A stretch of DNA of 36,258 nt from Pseudomonadales bacterium (GCA_022827425.1 JAJDSZ010000078.1:1-36258), one strand, 5' to 3'; positions 8,354-16,426 are shown, counted from the first letter of the stretch. Numbers and translations: made by a program. The notes: generated from the sequence alone by a model not told the origin.

Positions 8354-8935
8354 TCATTCGCGGCGTACCAGGAAATAGCGCACATCGCCGGCTGTGGCGG
8401 TTTTCCAGATGCGCCAATTGCCCGGCAACTGCCGCTCGGTGATATTGGCGTCGGCTTCGAGGTAGACCAGCGCGGGGCGGGCCAGCAGGCCGCTTTGCTC
8501 GATGGCTTCGCAGGCCCTGGGCAGCAGGCCGCCGGCGAAGGGCGGGTCGAGGAATACCAGGTCGATGCTGGCGGGCGCCTGCCGCGTCTGGCGCAACCAG
8601 TCCCAGGCGGAGCTGTGGCGGATGTCCGCTTTTTCCGCCTGCAGCAGGCGGGCATTTTCCGCCAGCGCCCGGCAGGCGGCGGCATTGCGTTCGATGAGAA
8701 TCACCCGGGCCGCGCCCCGGGATAATGCTTCGAAGCCCAGGGCGCCGCTGCCGGCAAACAGATCAAGACAGGTCTTGCCGTGAATCTCGTCGCGCAGCCA
8801 GTTGAACAGGGTCTCCCGGACCCGGTTCGGCGTGGGTCGCAGGCCGTCCACCGCGGGAAAGCGCAACACGCGGCTGCGCCATTCGCCGCCGATGATGCGT
8901 AGCGTGCTGGCGCCTGGTTTTCGCCGTGGTTTCAT
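8354..8935 (-). CDS. rsmD: 16S rRNA (guanine966-N2)-methyltransferase
   Basis: RsmD methylates G966 of 16S rRNA in the assembling 30S subunit, using S-adenosylmethionine. The 193-residue length is usual. RIIGGEWRSRVL and RPTPNRVRETLFNWL near the N-terminus are family signatures. CLDLFAGSGALGFEALSRG is the SAM-binding motif I, and DLVFLDPPF is the catalytic N/DPPF motif of amino-methyltransferases. It is divergent from ftsY, the same arrangement as in E. coli and Pseudomonas. It probably reads into coaD, though coaD has a promoter of its own. Confidence 0.96.
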   Translation of the reverse strand: MKPRRKPGASTLRIIGGEWRSRVLRFPAVDGLRPTPNRVRETLFNWLRDEIHGKTCLDLFAGSGALGFEALSRGAARVILIERNAAACRALAENARLLQAEKADIRHSSAWDWLRQTRQAPASIDLVFLDPPFAGGLLPRACEAIEQSGLLARPALVYLEADANITERQLPGNWRIWKTATAGDVRYFLVRRE

Positions 8936-8992
8936 GCTTGCCGCTGTCTGGGTATTCTCTGAAAAATTTCATCCTTGGAATTTTGCATTGTC

Positions 8993-9020
8993 GCCAAACA
9001 AAAGCTTGGTTTTGTTTGGC
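8993..9020. repeat. Perfect 11-bp inverted repeat between rsmD and ftsY
   Basis: GCCAAACAAAA (8993-9003) and TTTTGTTTGGC (9010-9020) are exact reverse complements around a six-base loop. Both flanking genes point away, so a terminator is not expected here. A regulator-binding palindrome or a decayed repeat is more likely. The surrounding stretch is clearly richer in A and T than the genes. Confidence 0.6.
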
Positions 9021-9031
9021 TGTGCTGCGCT

Positions 9032-9061
9032 TTGTTCGCCGGACGGAGGTGGTGATAGCAT
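9032..9061 (+). promoter_or_regulatory. Candidate promoter for ftsY
   Basis: TTGTTC (9032-9037) and TAGCAT (9056-9061) are separated by 18 bases and lie about 30 bases before the ftsY start. Each hexamer matches the consensus in four of six positions. GAGGAATTC just before the ATG supplies the ribosome-binding site. Confidence 0.35.
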
Positions 9062-9090
9062 AGCCCGCCGCCGAATTCGAGGAATTCCCC

Positions 9091-10059
9091 ATGGACAAGA
9101 CCGCCGCCTCTTCCAGCCCGGAAAAGCCGGCGCCGGGCCGTGGCGGACTGTTCTCGCGTCTGCGGCGGGGCCTGAACAAGACGGGTTCGCGCCTGCGGGA
9201 AGGGCTTGCCTCGCTTGCCGGGGGCGCTGGACGGATCGACGAGGAATTGCTCGAAGAAGTCGAAACCCGGCTGCTGTCCGCCGATGTGGGCCTTGAGGCC
9301 ACCGACGCGGTGATCGAGGGCCTGCGGAAAAAACTCGACCGGCGCCAGCTTGCCGACGCCGACACCTTCGTTGCCGCGCTCAAGGAAGAACTCACCGGCC
9401 TGTTGCTGCCTTGCGAACAGGCGCTTTCCATCAGCGCATCCGGGCGGCCTTTCGTCATTCTCATGGTGGGCGTCAATGGCGCCGGCAAGACCACCACCAT
9501 CGGCAAGCTTGCCCGGCGGCTGCGGGACCAGGGACACTCGGTGATGCTCGCCGCCGGCGACACCTTTCGCGCCGCCGCGGTGGAGCAGTTGCAGGCCTGG
9601 GGCGAGCGCAACCGGGTTCCCGTGGTGGCCCAGGCCGCCGGCGCCGACAGCGCGGCGGTGATTTTCGACGCCTGGCGGTCCGCCAGGGCGAAAGGGGTCG
9701 ATGTGCTGATCGCCGATACCGCGGGCCGCCTGCACACCAGCGACAATCTCATGGGCGAACTCGAGAAGATCGCGCGTGTGCTCGGCAAGCAGGACGCGGA
9801 CCTTCCCGATGAAATCCTGCTCGTGCTCGACGCCACCACGGGCCAGAACGCGGTCAACCAGGCCGAACGCTTCCATGAGAGCACCCCGCTCACCGGCATT
9901 GTGCTGACCAAGCTCGACGGCACCGCCCGGGGCGGCGTGGTATTCGCCATCGCCAGAAAATTCGGCATACCCCTGCGCTTCATCGGCATCGGCGAGCAGG
10001 CGGAAGACTTGCGTCCATTCGCCGCCCGGGATTTCGTCGAGGCGCTGTTCAGCGAGTGA
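9091..10059 (+). CDS. ftsY: Signal recognition particle receptor FtsY
   Basis: FtsY docks SRP-ribosome complexes at the inner membrane through paired GTP hydrolysis with Ffh. The 322-residue protein has the N domain at about 45-110. The G domain shows VGVNGAGKTTTIGKL (126-140), DTFRAAAVEQL, IADTAGR (207-213) and TKLDGTARGG near the end. It lacks the long acidic A domain of E. coli FtsY (about 500 residues). Instead a short basic amphipathic stretch GLFSRLRRGLNKTGSRL precedes the N domain, probably the membrane-binding helix. ATG at 9091 has GAGGAA upstream. rpoH follows, but ftsE and ftsX, usually between them, are missing. Confidence 0.97.
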   Translation: MDKTAASSSPEKPAPGRGGLFSRLRRGLNKTGSRLREGLASLAGGAGRIDEELLEEVETRLLSADVGLEATDAVIEGLRKKLDRRQLADADTFVAALKEELTGLLLPCEQALSISASGRPFVILMVGVNGAGKTTTIGKLARRLRDQGHSVMLAAGDTFRAAAVEQLQAWGERNRVPVVAQAAGADSAAVIFDAWRSARAKGVDVLIADTAGRLHTSDNLMGELEKIARVLGKQDADLPDEILLVLDATTGQNAVNQAERFHESTPLTGIVLTKLDGTARGGVVFAIARKFGIPLRFIGIGEQAEDLRPFAARDFVEALFSE

Positions 10060-10161
10060 TTGTGCCCCCCCGGCAAGGCCGCGGAACTTGAAATCAATCG
10101 AATTGTCCATATATGACGTAATAATTGGCAATGGTTTTGCGTCCAAGAACTCCGCAAGGTC

Positions 10162-10190
10162 TTGACATTACTGCGGAAATCACACAAGAT
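10162..10190 (+). promoter_or_regulatory. Probable sigma-70 promoter for rpoH
   Basis: A perfect TTGACA (10162-10167) is followed after 17 bases by CAAGAT (10185-10190). The predicted start near 10197 gives a leader of about 85 bases before the rpoH ATG. RpoH leaders often fold as heat sensors; I could not fold this one. Confidence 0.55.
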
Positions 10191-10281
10191 TCGCGCCGGT
10201 TCGCGAAGCGGCGAAGCCAAGCGGCCCGAAACCGGCGATTTTGCGGAAGCCAAAGCCGAAAAAATCGAGAGCAACCAGAGT

Positions 10282-11151
10282 ATGAGCGCAAGCGCATCCA
10301 CAGCATTGCAGACGGTCTGGCCGGTCAGCCCCGGAAGGGATCTGACCGCCTATATCGCCAGCGTGAACAATGTCGCCGTGCTGTCTCCCGAGCAGGAGAG
10401 CGAGCTCGCCCGGGAGTATTTTTACGAGGACGATGTGGAAGCCGCGCGCCAGCTCGTGCTTGCCCATCTGCGCTTCGTGGTGCATATCGCCAGAACGTAC
10501 TCCGGCTATGGCCTGTCCCAGGCGGACCTGATTCAGGAAGGCAATGTGGGCCTGATGAAGGCGGTCAAACGCTTTGACCCCAATGTGGGCGTGCGTCTCG
10601 TGTCTTTCGCGGTGCATTGGATTCGGGCGGAAATGCACGAGTTCATCCTGCGCAACTGGCGCATCGTCAAGATTGCCACCACCAAGGCCCAGCGCAAGCT
10701 GTTCTTCAATCTGCGCTCCTCCAAGAAACAGCTCGGCTGGCTCAATAACGACGAAGCCCAGGCCCTTGCCGAGGACCTTGGCGTCGACGCGAAAGTGGTC
10801 AGACAGATGGAAGGGCGCATGAGCGCCTATGACCGCTCCTTCGACGCCGATCCGGAAAACTCCGACGACGATGACTACCGGGCGCCGGCGAATTATCTTG
10901 AGGACCAGGGCGCCGACCCGGCGATTCAGCTCGAAGAGTCGGAATGGGAGGAGGTTTCCGGCGCATCCCTGCGCAACGCCATCTCCCGGCTCGATGATCG
11001 CAGCCGCGACATTCTGCAAAAGCGCTGGTTCTTCGATGACGCCAAATCAACCCTGCACGATCTCGCCGCGGAGTACGGCATTTCCGCCGAACGCGTGCGG
11101 CAAATCGAGAAGGACGCCATGAACAAGATCAAGGCGCAGTTGTCCGCCTGA
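10282..11151 (+). CDS. rpoH: RNA polymerase heat-shock sigma factor RpoH (sigma-32)
   Basis: RpoH directs RNA polymerase to heat-shock promoters. The ATG at 10282 gives 289 residues beginning MSASASTALQ, close to the 284 of E. coli. Region 2 is seen in LAHLRFVVHIARTYSGYG, the core-binding QADLIQEGNVGLMKAV and RLVSFAVHWIRAEM. The RpoH box, unique to this subgroup, appears as QRKLFFNLR. Region 4.2 at the C-terminus has the helix-turn-helix LHDLAAEYGISAERVRQIE. It follows ftsY as in many gammaproteobacteria and has a good promoter of its own 90 bases upstream. In-frame codons run upstream to 10162, but that would put the N-terminus across the promoter. Confidence 0.96.
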   Translation: MSASASTALQTVWPVSPGRDLTAYIASVNNVAVLSPEQESELAREYFYEDDVEAARQLVLAHLRFVVHIARTYSGYGLSQADLIQEGNVGLMKAVKRFDPNVGVRLVSFAVHWIRAEMHEFILRNWRIVKIATTKAQRKLFFNLRSSKKQLGWLNNDEAQALAEDLGVDAKVVRQMEGRMSAYDRSFDADPENSDDDDYRAPANYLEDQGADPAIQLEESEWEEVSGASLRNAISRLDDRSRDILQKRWFFDDAKSTLHDLAAEYGISAERVRQIEKDAMNKIKAQLSA

Positions 11152-11175
11152 TCTCCCGCAACCCCATCAGTCGCG

Positions 11176-11194
11176 CCGGAAGGTCGGCTTCCGG
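11176..11194 (+). terminator. Hairpin after rpoH
   Basis: CCGGAAG and CTTCCGG pair in a perfect 7-bp stem with a five-base loop, 25 bases after the rpoH stop. No T-run follows, so it may be a weak terminator or only a stabilising hairpin. Confidence 0.35.
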
Positions 11195-11212
11195 GACGGG
11201 CCGCACCGGAAC

Positions 11213-11584
11213 ATGAACCATCTCCTGCTGCTATTCGCCGCCGGCAACGGATTTCTCGCTGTCGCACTCGGCGCATTCGGCGCCCATGGCCTGCAGGCGC
11301 GACTCAGCGCGGAACTCATGGACACCTTCCAGACCGCTGTGCAATACCATTTCTATCATGCGCTGGCCCTGCTCGGCGTCGCCCTGCTCAGCCTGCAATT
11401 TCCCTCCGCCGCACTGCCCCGGGCGAGCGGCTACCTGTTCCTCGCCGGCATCGTGCTGTTTTCCGGCAGCCTGTACGTGCTGGCGCTCACCGGCATTCGC
11501 TGGCTCGGCGCGATCACTCCCATCGGCGGGCTCGCCTTTCTCGCCGGCTGGCTGTGTCTTGGCGTTTTCGCGCTGAACCGGTGA
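11213..11584 (+). CDS. DUF423 family inner-membrane protein
   Basis: This small membrane protein of 123 residues has four hydrophobic segments. The signature of the DUF423 (YgdD-like) family is clear: a first helix with GNGFLAVALGAFGAHGL, then TFQTAVQYHFYHALALL, and a C-terminal LTGIRWLGAITPIGGLAFLAGW. Its biochemical role is not established. From memory, it sits between rpoH/mtgA and thiS in Pseudomonas aeruginosa, and here it is directly between rpoH and thiS. thiS starts 26 bases after its stop, so the two are likely co-transcribed. Confidence 0.9.
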   Translation: MNHLLLLFAAGNGFLAVALGAFGAHGLQARLSAELMDTFQTAVQYHFYHALALLGVALLSLQFPSAALPRASGYLFLAGIVLFSGSLYVLALTGIRWLGAITPIGGLAFLAGWLCLGVFALNR

Positions 11585-11609
11585 TTGCTCCGGGAATGAG
11601 TCGGCCGGC

Positions 11610-11810
11610 ATGGAACTGACCGTAAACGGCGAAACCCGGCAACTGACGCAGCCGCTTTCGGTGGCGCAGCTTGTGGCCGAACTCGGCATGGCGGAGCGCA
11701 GGATCGCGCTGGAGCTGAACGGCGAAATCCTGCCCCGCAGCGAATTCGGGCAAACCCTGCTCGCCGGCGGTGATACACTGGAAATCGTTCAGGCAATCGG
11801 AGGAGGCTGA
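11610..11810 (+). CDS. thiS: Sulfur carrier protein ThiS
   Basis: ThiS carries sulfur as a C-terminal thiocarboxylate and delivers it to ThiG for the thiamine thiazole ring. The 66-residue product has the ubiquitin-like fold pattern: MELTVNGE start, [10 protein letters not shown], and [16 protein letters not shown]. It ends in the essential Gly-Gly (AIGGG). thiG begins ten bases after its stop. ThiF and other thiamine genes are not in this window, and I see no TPP riboswitch upstream. Confidence 0.95.
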   Translation: MELTVNGETRQLTQPLSVAQLVAELGMAERRIALELNGEILPRSEFGQTLLAGGDTLEIVQAIGGG

Positions 11811-11820
11811 CATCAACACC

Positions 11821-12621
11821 ATGATCCAGGCTGCGGATGACCCCCTGCTGATTGCGGGGCGCAGCTACCAGTCCCGGCTGATCATAGGCAGCGGCAAGTA
11901 TCGCGATTTCGAGCAGAACCGCGCTGCCCTGGAAGCCAGCGGCGCGGAAATCCTCACCGTGGCCATTCGCCGCGTCAATCTCGGCCAGCAAAGCGGCGAA
12001 CCGAGCCTGCTTGATGTCATTTCTCCCGAGCGCTACACGATTCTTCCCAATACCGCGGGCTGCTACAACGCCGAAGACGCGGTGCGCACCTGCAAGATGG
12101 CCCGGGAACTCCTCAATGGCCACAGGCTCGTCAAGCTCGAAGTGCTCGGCGACCGGAAAACCCTGTTTCCCAACGTCACCGAAACGCTCAAGGCGGCGCG
12201 CACGCTGGTGGCGGACGGCTTCGACGTGATGGTCTACACCAGCGACGACCCGCTGGTGGCGAAGGAGCTTGAGGAAATCGGCTGTGTTTCGGTGATGCCG
12301 CTTGGCGCGCCCATCGGCTCGGGGCTCGGCATCCGCAATCCCTACAATATCCGCATGATTCTGGAGAACGCCACCACGCCGATCATCGTCGACGCCGGTG
12401 TCGGAACCGCCTCCGACGCCAGCATCGCCATGGAACTCGGCTGCGCCGGCGTGCTGATGAATACCGCCATCGCCGAAGCCCGGCATCCGGTGCTCATGGC
12501 GTCGGCGATGAACAAGGCGGTGGCGGCGGGCCGGGAAGCCTTTCTTGCCGGCCGCATGCCGCGCAGGCTGTACGCCAGCGCCTCGTCGCCGGCAGCCGGA
12601 ACTTTCTTTCCGCCTCTGTGA
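11821..12621 (+). CDS. thiG: Thiazole synthase ThiG
   Basis: ThiG condenses 1-deoxy-xylulose 5-phosphate, dehydroglycine and the ThiS sulfur to make the thiazole phosphate of thiamine. The 266 residues are typical. The TIM-barrel shows RLIIGSGKY near the start, VKLEVLGD with the Lys that forms the imine with the substrate, [14 protein letters not shown] and [13 protein letters not shown], and ends with the usual ASSPAAG tail. The ATG at 11821 is chosen for its fit to the family. A GGAGGAGG run lies rather far upstream, about 14 bases. The last four bases overlap the trmB GTG start, so thiS, thiG and trmB form an operon as in Pseudomonas. Confidence 0.96.
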   Translation: MIQAADDPLLIAGRSYQSRLIIGSGKYRDFEQNRAALEASGAEILTVAIRRVNLGQQSGEPSLLDVISPERYTILPNTAGCYNAEDAVRTCKMARELLNGHRLVKLEVLGDRKTLFPNVTETLKAARTLVADGFDVMVYTSDDPLVAKELEEIGCVSVMPLGAPIGSGLGIRNPYNIRMILENATTPIIVDAGVGTASDASIAMELGCAGVLMNTAIAEARHPVLMASAMNKAVAAGREAFLAGRMPRRLYASASSPAAGTFFPPL

Positions 12622-13313
12622 GCGCGCCCGATTCCATGCCGGCAACCCGGCCGGTTCGCAGCTACGTGATTCGCTCCGGACGCATCACCGGCGGCCAGCG
12701 CCGGGCGCTTGAGCGGCACTCCGCAAAATACGTGGTCCGCTTTCAGCCCGCCCCCCTGGCAGTCGATCAACTTTTCCCCGAGAAACAGCCGCTGACGGTG
12801 GAGATCGGCTTCGGTTCCGGCGAATCCCTGCTGCAGATGGCCCGGGAGCAGCCGGGGACCAATTTTCTCGGCATAGATGTCTACCAGCCCGGCGCGGGAC
12901 GGGTGCTGCAGGGCATTGTGGAACACGGCCTGGGCAATATCCGGCTCATCTGCCATGACGCGGTGGAAGTGTTTCGCGACAATCTTGCCGAAGAGTGTAT
13001 CGACCGCGTGCTCATCCTGTTTCCCGACCCCTGGCCGCGCAAGCGCCACCACAAGCGCCGCCTGGTGCAGGACGAATTCATGCAACTCGTGCTCAGCCGG
13101 CTGAAGCCCGGCGGGAAAGTCCACCTCGCCACCGATTGGCCGCCCTATCTCGAATCGATGATGGCGGTCATGGACGCGATTCCGGGATTCCGCAATTGTC
13201 TCGGCGAAGGCTGCCGGGAAGAGCCGGCAAGACCCATCACGCGCTTTGAACTGCGCGGCAGGCGGCTTGGGCACGAGGTGCGGGATCTGCTGTACCGCAA
13301 GGCGCCCTCATGA
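12618..13313 (+). CDS. trmB: tRNA (guanine46-N7)-methyltransferase
   Basis: TrmB adds the N7-methyl group to G46 in the variable loop of many tRNAs. The 231-residue protein has the SAM-binding motif [22 protein letters not shown] and the family signature [17 protein letters not shown], followed by [13 protein letters not shown]. The start used is a GTG whose bases overlap the thiG stop (GTGA). An ATG at 12636 would remove only six residues. It overlaps cmoA by four bases (ATGA), which implies translational coupling. Confidence 0.96.
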   Translation: MSAPDSMPATRPVRSYVIRSGRITGGQRRALERHSAKYVVRFQPAPLAVDQLFPEKQPLTVEIGFGSGESLLQMAREQPGTNFLGIDVYQPGAGRVLQGIVEHGLGNIRLICHDAVEVFRDNLAEECIDRVLILFPDPWPRKRHHKRRLVQDEFMQLVLSRLKPGGKVHLATDWPPYLESMMAVMDAIPGFRNCLGEGCREEPARPITRFELRGRRLGHEVRDLLYRKAPS

Positions 13314-14050
13314 CGCAGCCGCCGAGAGACCGGCTTTACGCCGGCAACATGCTGCCCGGCGACTTCGTATTCGACGAAAAGGTGGCGGCGGTCTTCGATG
13401 ACATGATCCACCGTTCGGTCCCCGGCTACACAACCATAATCGCCATGAGCGCTTCCCTGGCGGAGAAGCATTATCAGCCGGGAACGCGCATCTATGATCT
13501 CGGTTGCAGCCTTGGCGCCGCGAGTCTCGCCATTGCCCGGCGCATGGCAGGCCAGTCCTGCGAAATCATCGCCGTGGACAACTCCCGACCCATGCTCGAT
13601 GCCCTCGAAGCGCGTCTCGCCAGTCTCGGCGGCGGCCCGGTGCGATGCCGCCACGAAGATATCCGCGAATGCGAAATCGCCGGGGCTTCGGTGGTGATAC
13701 TCAACTTCACCCTGCAGTTCATCGATCCCGGAGACCGGGAGCCACTGCTGCGCCGCATTTACCAGGGCATGAAGGAAGGCGGTGTGCTGGTCCTGTCGGA
13801 AAAGATACTGGTGGATGATCCGCGGCTCGATGCCCTGTACATCGACATGTATCACGAATTCAAGCAGGACATGGGCTACAGCGAGCTGGAAATCAGCCGC
13901 AAGCGCGGGGCATTGGAAAAGGTGCTGCTGCCGGAAAGCCTCGGCGCGCACAGGGCCCGGCTGGCGGGGGCGGGATTTGCCCCGGTGGAGCCCTGGTTCC
14001 AGTGCTTCAACTTCGCATCCCTGATGGCGTTCAAACCGGATTCTCGATGA
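13310..14050 (+). CDS. cmoA: Carboxy-S-adenosyl-L-methionine synthase
   Basis: CmoA makes carboxy-SAM from SAM and prephenate, the donor used by CmoB to modify wobble uridine 34 of tRNA. The 246 residues include FVFDEKVAAVFDDMIHRSVPGY, given here only in part as FDEKVAAVFDDMI, then IYDLGCSLGAASLAIAR (SAM site), NFTLQFIDP and KILVDDP, all CmoA hallmarks. Its ATG overlaps the trmB stop. Only 61 bases separate it from its partner cmoB, and that gap is filled by a dispersed repeat, so the two remain probably co-transcribed. Confidence 0.96.
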   Translation: MTQPPRDRLYAGNMLPGDFVFDEKVAAVFDDMIHRSVPGYTTIIAMSASLAEKHYQPGTRIYDLGCSLGAASLAIARRMAGQSCEIIAVDNSRPMLDALEARLASLGGGPVRCRHEDIRECEIAGASVVILNFTLQFIDPGDREPLLRRIYQGMKEGGVLVLSEKILVDDPRLDALYIDMYHEFKQDMGYSELEISRKRGALEKVLLPESLGAHRARLAGAGFAPVEPWFQCFNFASLMAFKPDSR

Positions 14051-14061
14051 ACGCCACTTTC

Positions 14062-14100
14062 GTCATTCCGCGCGGAGAGCGGCGCAGTCGCAAAATCTCA
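14062..14100. repeat. Dispersed intergenic repeat copy 1 (between cmoA and cmoB)
   Basis: It starts GTCATTCCGCGCGGAGAG and ends CGCAGTCGCAAAATCTCA. The same halves recur at about 16389, 21618, 23257 and 30481. This copy fills almost the whole 61-base gap between cmoA and cmoB. Confidence 0.65.
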
Positions 14101-14111
14101 TTGGCGATTCC

Positions 14112-15074
14112 ATGAACTACCAGAGTCTGCTCGACAAACTCCAGGGAACCTCGCTGGCGGGGCTGGCGGACTTGCTCTCCCGGGAAAGCCTGGACCGAAT
14201 CCGCCACGGAGATTTCCGCCGCTGGCGAAAACTCGTCGGGCAATTGCCGCGAATCACGCCTTCCCGCGTGGATTTCAGCGATGGCGTGCGCATCGGCGGC
14301 GCGGCGGATTGCGACGAAGCCACCATAGACGAACTGCGCAGTCGCCTCAAGGCATTCCTCCCCTGGCGCAAGGGGCCCTTTGAAGTTTTCGGCATCGCCA
14401 TAGACAGCGAATGGCGCAGCGATATGAAGTGGGCCCGGCTCGACGGCCGGATCGCATCCCTGGCGGGGCGGCGGGCGCTCGATGTGGGCTGCGGCAACGG
14501 CTATTACTGCTTCCGCATGCTTGGCCGGCAGGCCGCCCAGGTGATCGGCATCGACCAGCACATTCCCTATGTCATGCAATTCCACGCCCTGAAAAGCTTC
14601 GCGCCCGGGGCGAATTGCCACGTGCTGCCCATGGCCTTTGCCCGTTTTCCCGCCAACAGCGAATATTTTGATACGGCCTTTTCCATGGGTGTCCTGTATC
14701 ACGTCCGCTCGCCGCTCGATCATTTGCTGCAATTGCGCGAAAGTCTGCGCCCCGGCGGCGAGCTGGTGCTGGAAACCCTGTACGTGGAAGGCGGCGAAGG
14801 CTACAGCCTGACGCCGGCGGAACGCTACGCGCGGATGCCCAGGGTCTGGTTTCTGCCTTCATTGGCAACCTTGGAAAGATGGCTGCAACGCTGCGGATTT
14901 GAGGAAATCGAATTGCTCGACCGCAGCGTCACCACGCCGCGGGAGCAGCGCGGGACCGAATGGATGCCTTTTGATTCGCTGGATGAGGCGCTGGACGGGA
15001 AAGACCCATCGCGGACCATTGAGGGCTACCCGGCGCCGGCCCGGGCGCTGCTGACCGCCCGGCGGCCGGAGTAG
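14112..15074 (+). CDS. cmoB: tRNA U34 carboxymethyltransferase
   Basis: CmoB transfers the carboxymethyl group of carboxy-SAM to 5-hydroxyuridine at tRNA position 34, giving cmo5U for wobble decoding. The 320-residue length matches the family. KGPFEVFGIAIDSEWRSDMK before the fold and ALDVGCGNGYYCFRMLG (SAM motif) are diagnostic. HIPYVMQFHALKSF, SMGVLYHVRSPLDHL and MPRVWFLPS follow. It is the partner of cmoA just upstream and converges with rpmG, whose end is only six bases away. No clear terminator lies between them. Confidence 0.96.
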   Translation: MNYQSLLDKLQGTSLAGLADLLSRESLDRIRHGDFRRWRKLVGQLPRITPSRVDFSDGVRIGGAADCDEATIDELRSRLKAFLPWRKGPFEVFGIAIDSEWRSDMKWARLDGRIASLAGRRALDVGCGNGYYCFRMLGRQAAQVIGIDQHIPYVMQFHALKSFAPGANCHVLPMAFARFPANSEYFDTAFSMGVLYHVRSPLDHLLQLRESLRPGGELVLETLYVEGGEGYSLTPAERYARMPRVWFLPSLATLERWLQRCGFEEIELLDRSVTTPREQRGTEWMPFDSLDEALDGKDPSRTIEGYPAPARALLTARRPE

Positions 15075-15080
15075 GGGAAG

Positions 15081-15236
15081 CTACTTGATCTTCGCTTCCT
15101 TGTAGACGACGTGCTTGCGAACCACCGGATCGAACTTGCGGATTTCGATCTTGTCGGGAGTGGTGCGCTTGTTCTTGTCGGTGGTGTAGTAATGCCCGGT
15201 GCCGGCGCTGGAAACCAGCTTGATCTTCTCTCTCAT
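15081..15236 (-). CDS. rpmG: 50S ribosomal protein L33
   Basis: L33 is a small protein of the large subunit near the E site. The 51-residue product begins [18 protein letters not shown] and ends in a basic tail, matching L33 of gammaproteobacteria. It has no CxxC pairs, so it is the zinc-free form. Longer in-frame reading upstream exists but would run through rpmB in another frame, and this ATG fits the family exactly. It is ten bases downstream of rpmB, the usual rpmB-rpmG operon. Confidence 0.96.
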   Translation of the reverse strand: MREKIKLVSSAGTGHYYTTDKNKRTTPDKIEIRKFDPVVRKHVVYKEAKIK

Positions 15237-15246
15237 ACCCGTATTC

Positions 15247-15483
15247 TCATATTTTGTAACCGCGCCCGCGAACGTCGCTGAGCACCTTGTCGATGCCGTT
15301 CTTGTCGATGATGCGCATGCCCTTGGTGGACACCCGCAGCTTGACGAAACGCTTTTCCGACTCGACCCAGAAGCGGTGGCTCTGGATGTTCGGCAGAAAG
15401 CGGCGCTTGGTCTTGTTCTGGGCGTGGGAAACATTGTTCCCAACCCTCGGCCGCTTGCCGGTAACCATGCAGACCCGTGCCAT
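15247..15483 (-). CDS. rpmB: 50S ribosomal protein L28
   Basis: L28 is a large-subunit ribosomal protein. The 78 residues start [20 protein letters not shown], the family signature, and continue with [18 protein letters not shown] and [16 protein letters not shown]. Length equals that of E. coli. It is the first gene of a two-gene unit with rpmG. A sigma-70 type promoter lies about 65 bases upstream, overlapping the probable radC terminator. Confidence 0.97.
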   Translation of the reverse strand: MARVCMVTGKRPRVGNNVSHAQNKTKRRFLPNIQSHRFWVESEKRFVKLRVSTKGMRIIDKNGIDKVLSDVRGRGYKI

Positions 15484-15545
15484 TTCGCTTTCCTCTGAAA
15501 ACCGAAGCCGCCAGCCCGGAGACCAGCCACCTCGAAAAGCCGCGT

Positions 15546-15575
15546 TTTATACCAGAACAAACCCCTCGCAGGCAA
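15546..15575 (-). promoter_or_regulatory. Promoter for rpmB-rpmG
   Basis: On the minus strand TTGCCT (15570-15575) and TATAAA (15546-15551) are spaced by 18 bases. The start would fall about 55 bases before rpmB. AGAGGAAAG just before the rpmB ATG is its ribosome-binding site. Confidence 0.5.
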
Positions 15576-15590
15576 GCTATTTCCGCTTGC
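15572..15590 (-). terminator. Hairpin immediately after radC
   Basis: GCAAGC and GCTTGC form a 6-bp stem around seven bases, directly after the radC stop codon. It overlaps the -35 of the rpmB promoter. There is no T-run, so termination would be weak. Confidence 0.35.
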
Positions 15591-16268
15591 CTACATCAAC
15601 CCCCGTTCCGCGAGGGAGACCACCTGGCTGCTGCCGACGATGAAATGATCGAGGACGCGGACGTCGATGGTTTCCAGGGCCACCCGCAGCTTGCGGGTGA
15701 TGGCGACATCGGCCTGGCTGGGTTCGGCGATGCCGGAAGGGTGGTTGTGGGCCAGGATTACCGCCGCGGCATTGTAGGAAAGACAGCGTTCGACGACTTC
15801 CCGGGGATAGACCGCTGCGCCGTTGATGGTGCCCTGGAAAAGTTCGTCGAGCCGGAGAATGTGATGCTGGTTGGTGAGGAAGATGCAACTGAAAATCTCG
15901 TTCTTGCAGTAGCGGAAGCGCGCCCGCAAATACTCCCGGGTGGCGTGGGAACCCTTCAGCACGTCGCGCTTGCACATGTCGGCGTACAACTGGCGGTGAC
16001 CGAGTTCGCGCAGGGCGGCAAGACTGGCGGCCTTGGCCGGCCCGATTCCGGGCACTTCGGAAATTTGTCCGATATCGGCGGACAATACGCCGGCGATCCC
16101 ATCGAAGCGGCGCAGCATATCCCGCGCCAGGTCGAGGGCGGACCTGCCCGCGCCGCCGCTGCCGAGCAGCAGCGCCACGAGTTCCGCGTCGCTGAGATGC
16201 TTGGCGCCCAGGTCAAAAAGCCTTTCCCGCGGGCGTTCCATTTCCGGCCAGTTCTTGATCGTCATCAT
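15591..16268 (-). CDS. radC: RadC family JAB-domain protein
   Basis: RadC-like proteins of 225 residues combine an N-terminal helix-hairpin-helix DNA-binding part (DIGQISEVPGIGPAKAASL) with a C-terminal JAB/MPN metalloprotease-like domain. The metal motif is intact: the Glu in the FQGTINGAA neighbourhood, then HNHPSG and the following Asp (SQADVAITRKL). The role in DNA repair first claimed for RadC is not firmly established. It is divergent from coaBC and upstream of rpmB-rpmG, the same order as in Pseudomonas. The two-Met start MMT is preceded by a CGGGAG ribosome-binding site. Confidence 0.95.
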   Translation of the reverse strand: MMTIKNWPEMERPRERLFDLGAKHLSDAELVALLLGSGGAGRSALDLARDMLRRFDGIAGVLSADIGQISEVPGIGPAKAASLAALRELGHRQLYADMCKRDVLKGSHATREYLRARFRYCKNEIFSCIFLTNQHHILRLDELFQGTINGAAVYPREVVERCLSYNAAAVILAHNHPSGIAEPSQADVAITRKLRVALETIDVRVLDHFIVGSSQVVSLAERGLM

Positions 16269-16388
16269 GGCTCCCGTTTTGTCCGATGCGATGTGCTTGT
16301 TCGCGTTGCGGAAAAAGCATAGTCAGTTTTTGGCAAATGGCACTGTTTGGCGGCACTTCTCATTCCGGCTTCGAGCGCTCCCGCATTC

Positions 16389-16426
16389 GTCATTCTGCGC
16401 ATGGCGAAGCGAAGTCGCAGAATGAC
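16389..16426. repeat. Dispersed intergenic repeat copy 2 (radC-coaBC gap)
   Basis: GTCATTCTGCG (16389-16399) and CGCAGAATGAC (16416-16426) are perfect 11-bp inverted arms around a GCGAAGCGAAG-rich loop. This is the cleanest single-hairpin member of the family. It lies in the 250-base gap between the divergent genes radC and coaBC. The rest of that gap shows no gene or clear promoter. Confidence 0.7.

Noticed and set aside
8763-10301. A 512-residue open frame on the minus strand across ftsY
   Set aside because: It covers ftsY and two promoter regions and shows no domain; Ser/Arg-rich composition marks it as a shadow frame.
11585-11609. TPP riboswitch before thiS
   Set aside because: Only 25 bases lie between the DUF423 gene and thiS, and no CTGAGA-type THI box is visible upstream.
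15237-15575. N-terminal extension of rpmG through rpmB
   Set aside because: The longer frame overlaps rpmB in another frame, and the 51-residue product from 15236 matches L33 exactly.
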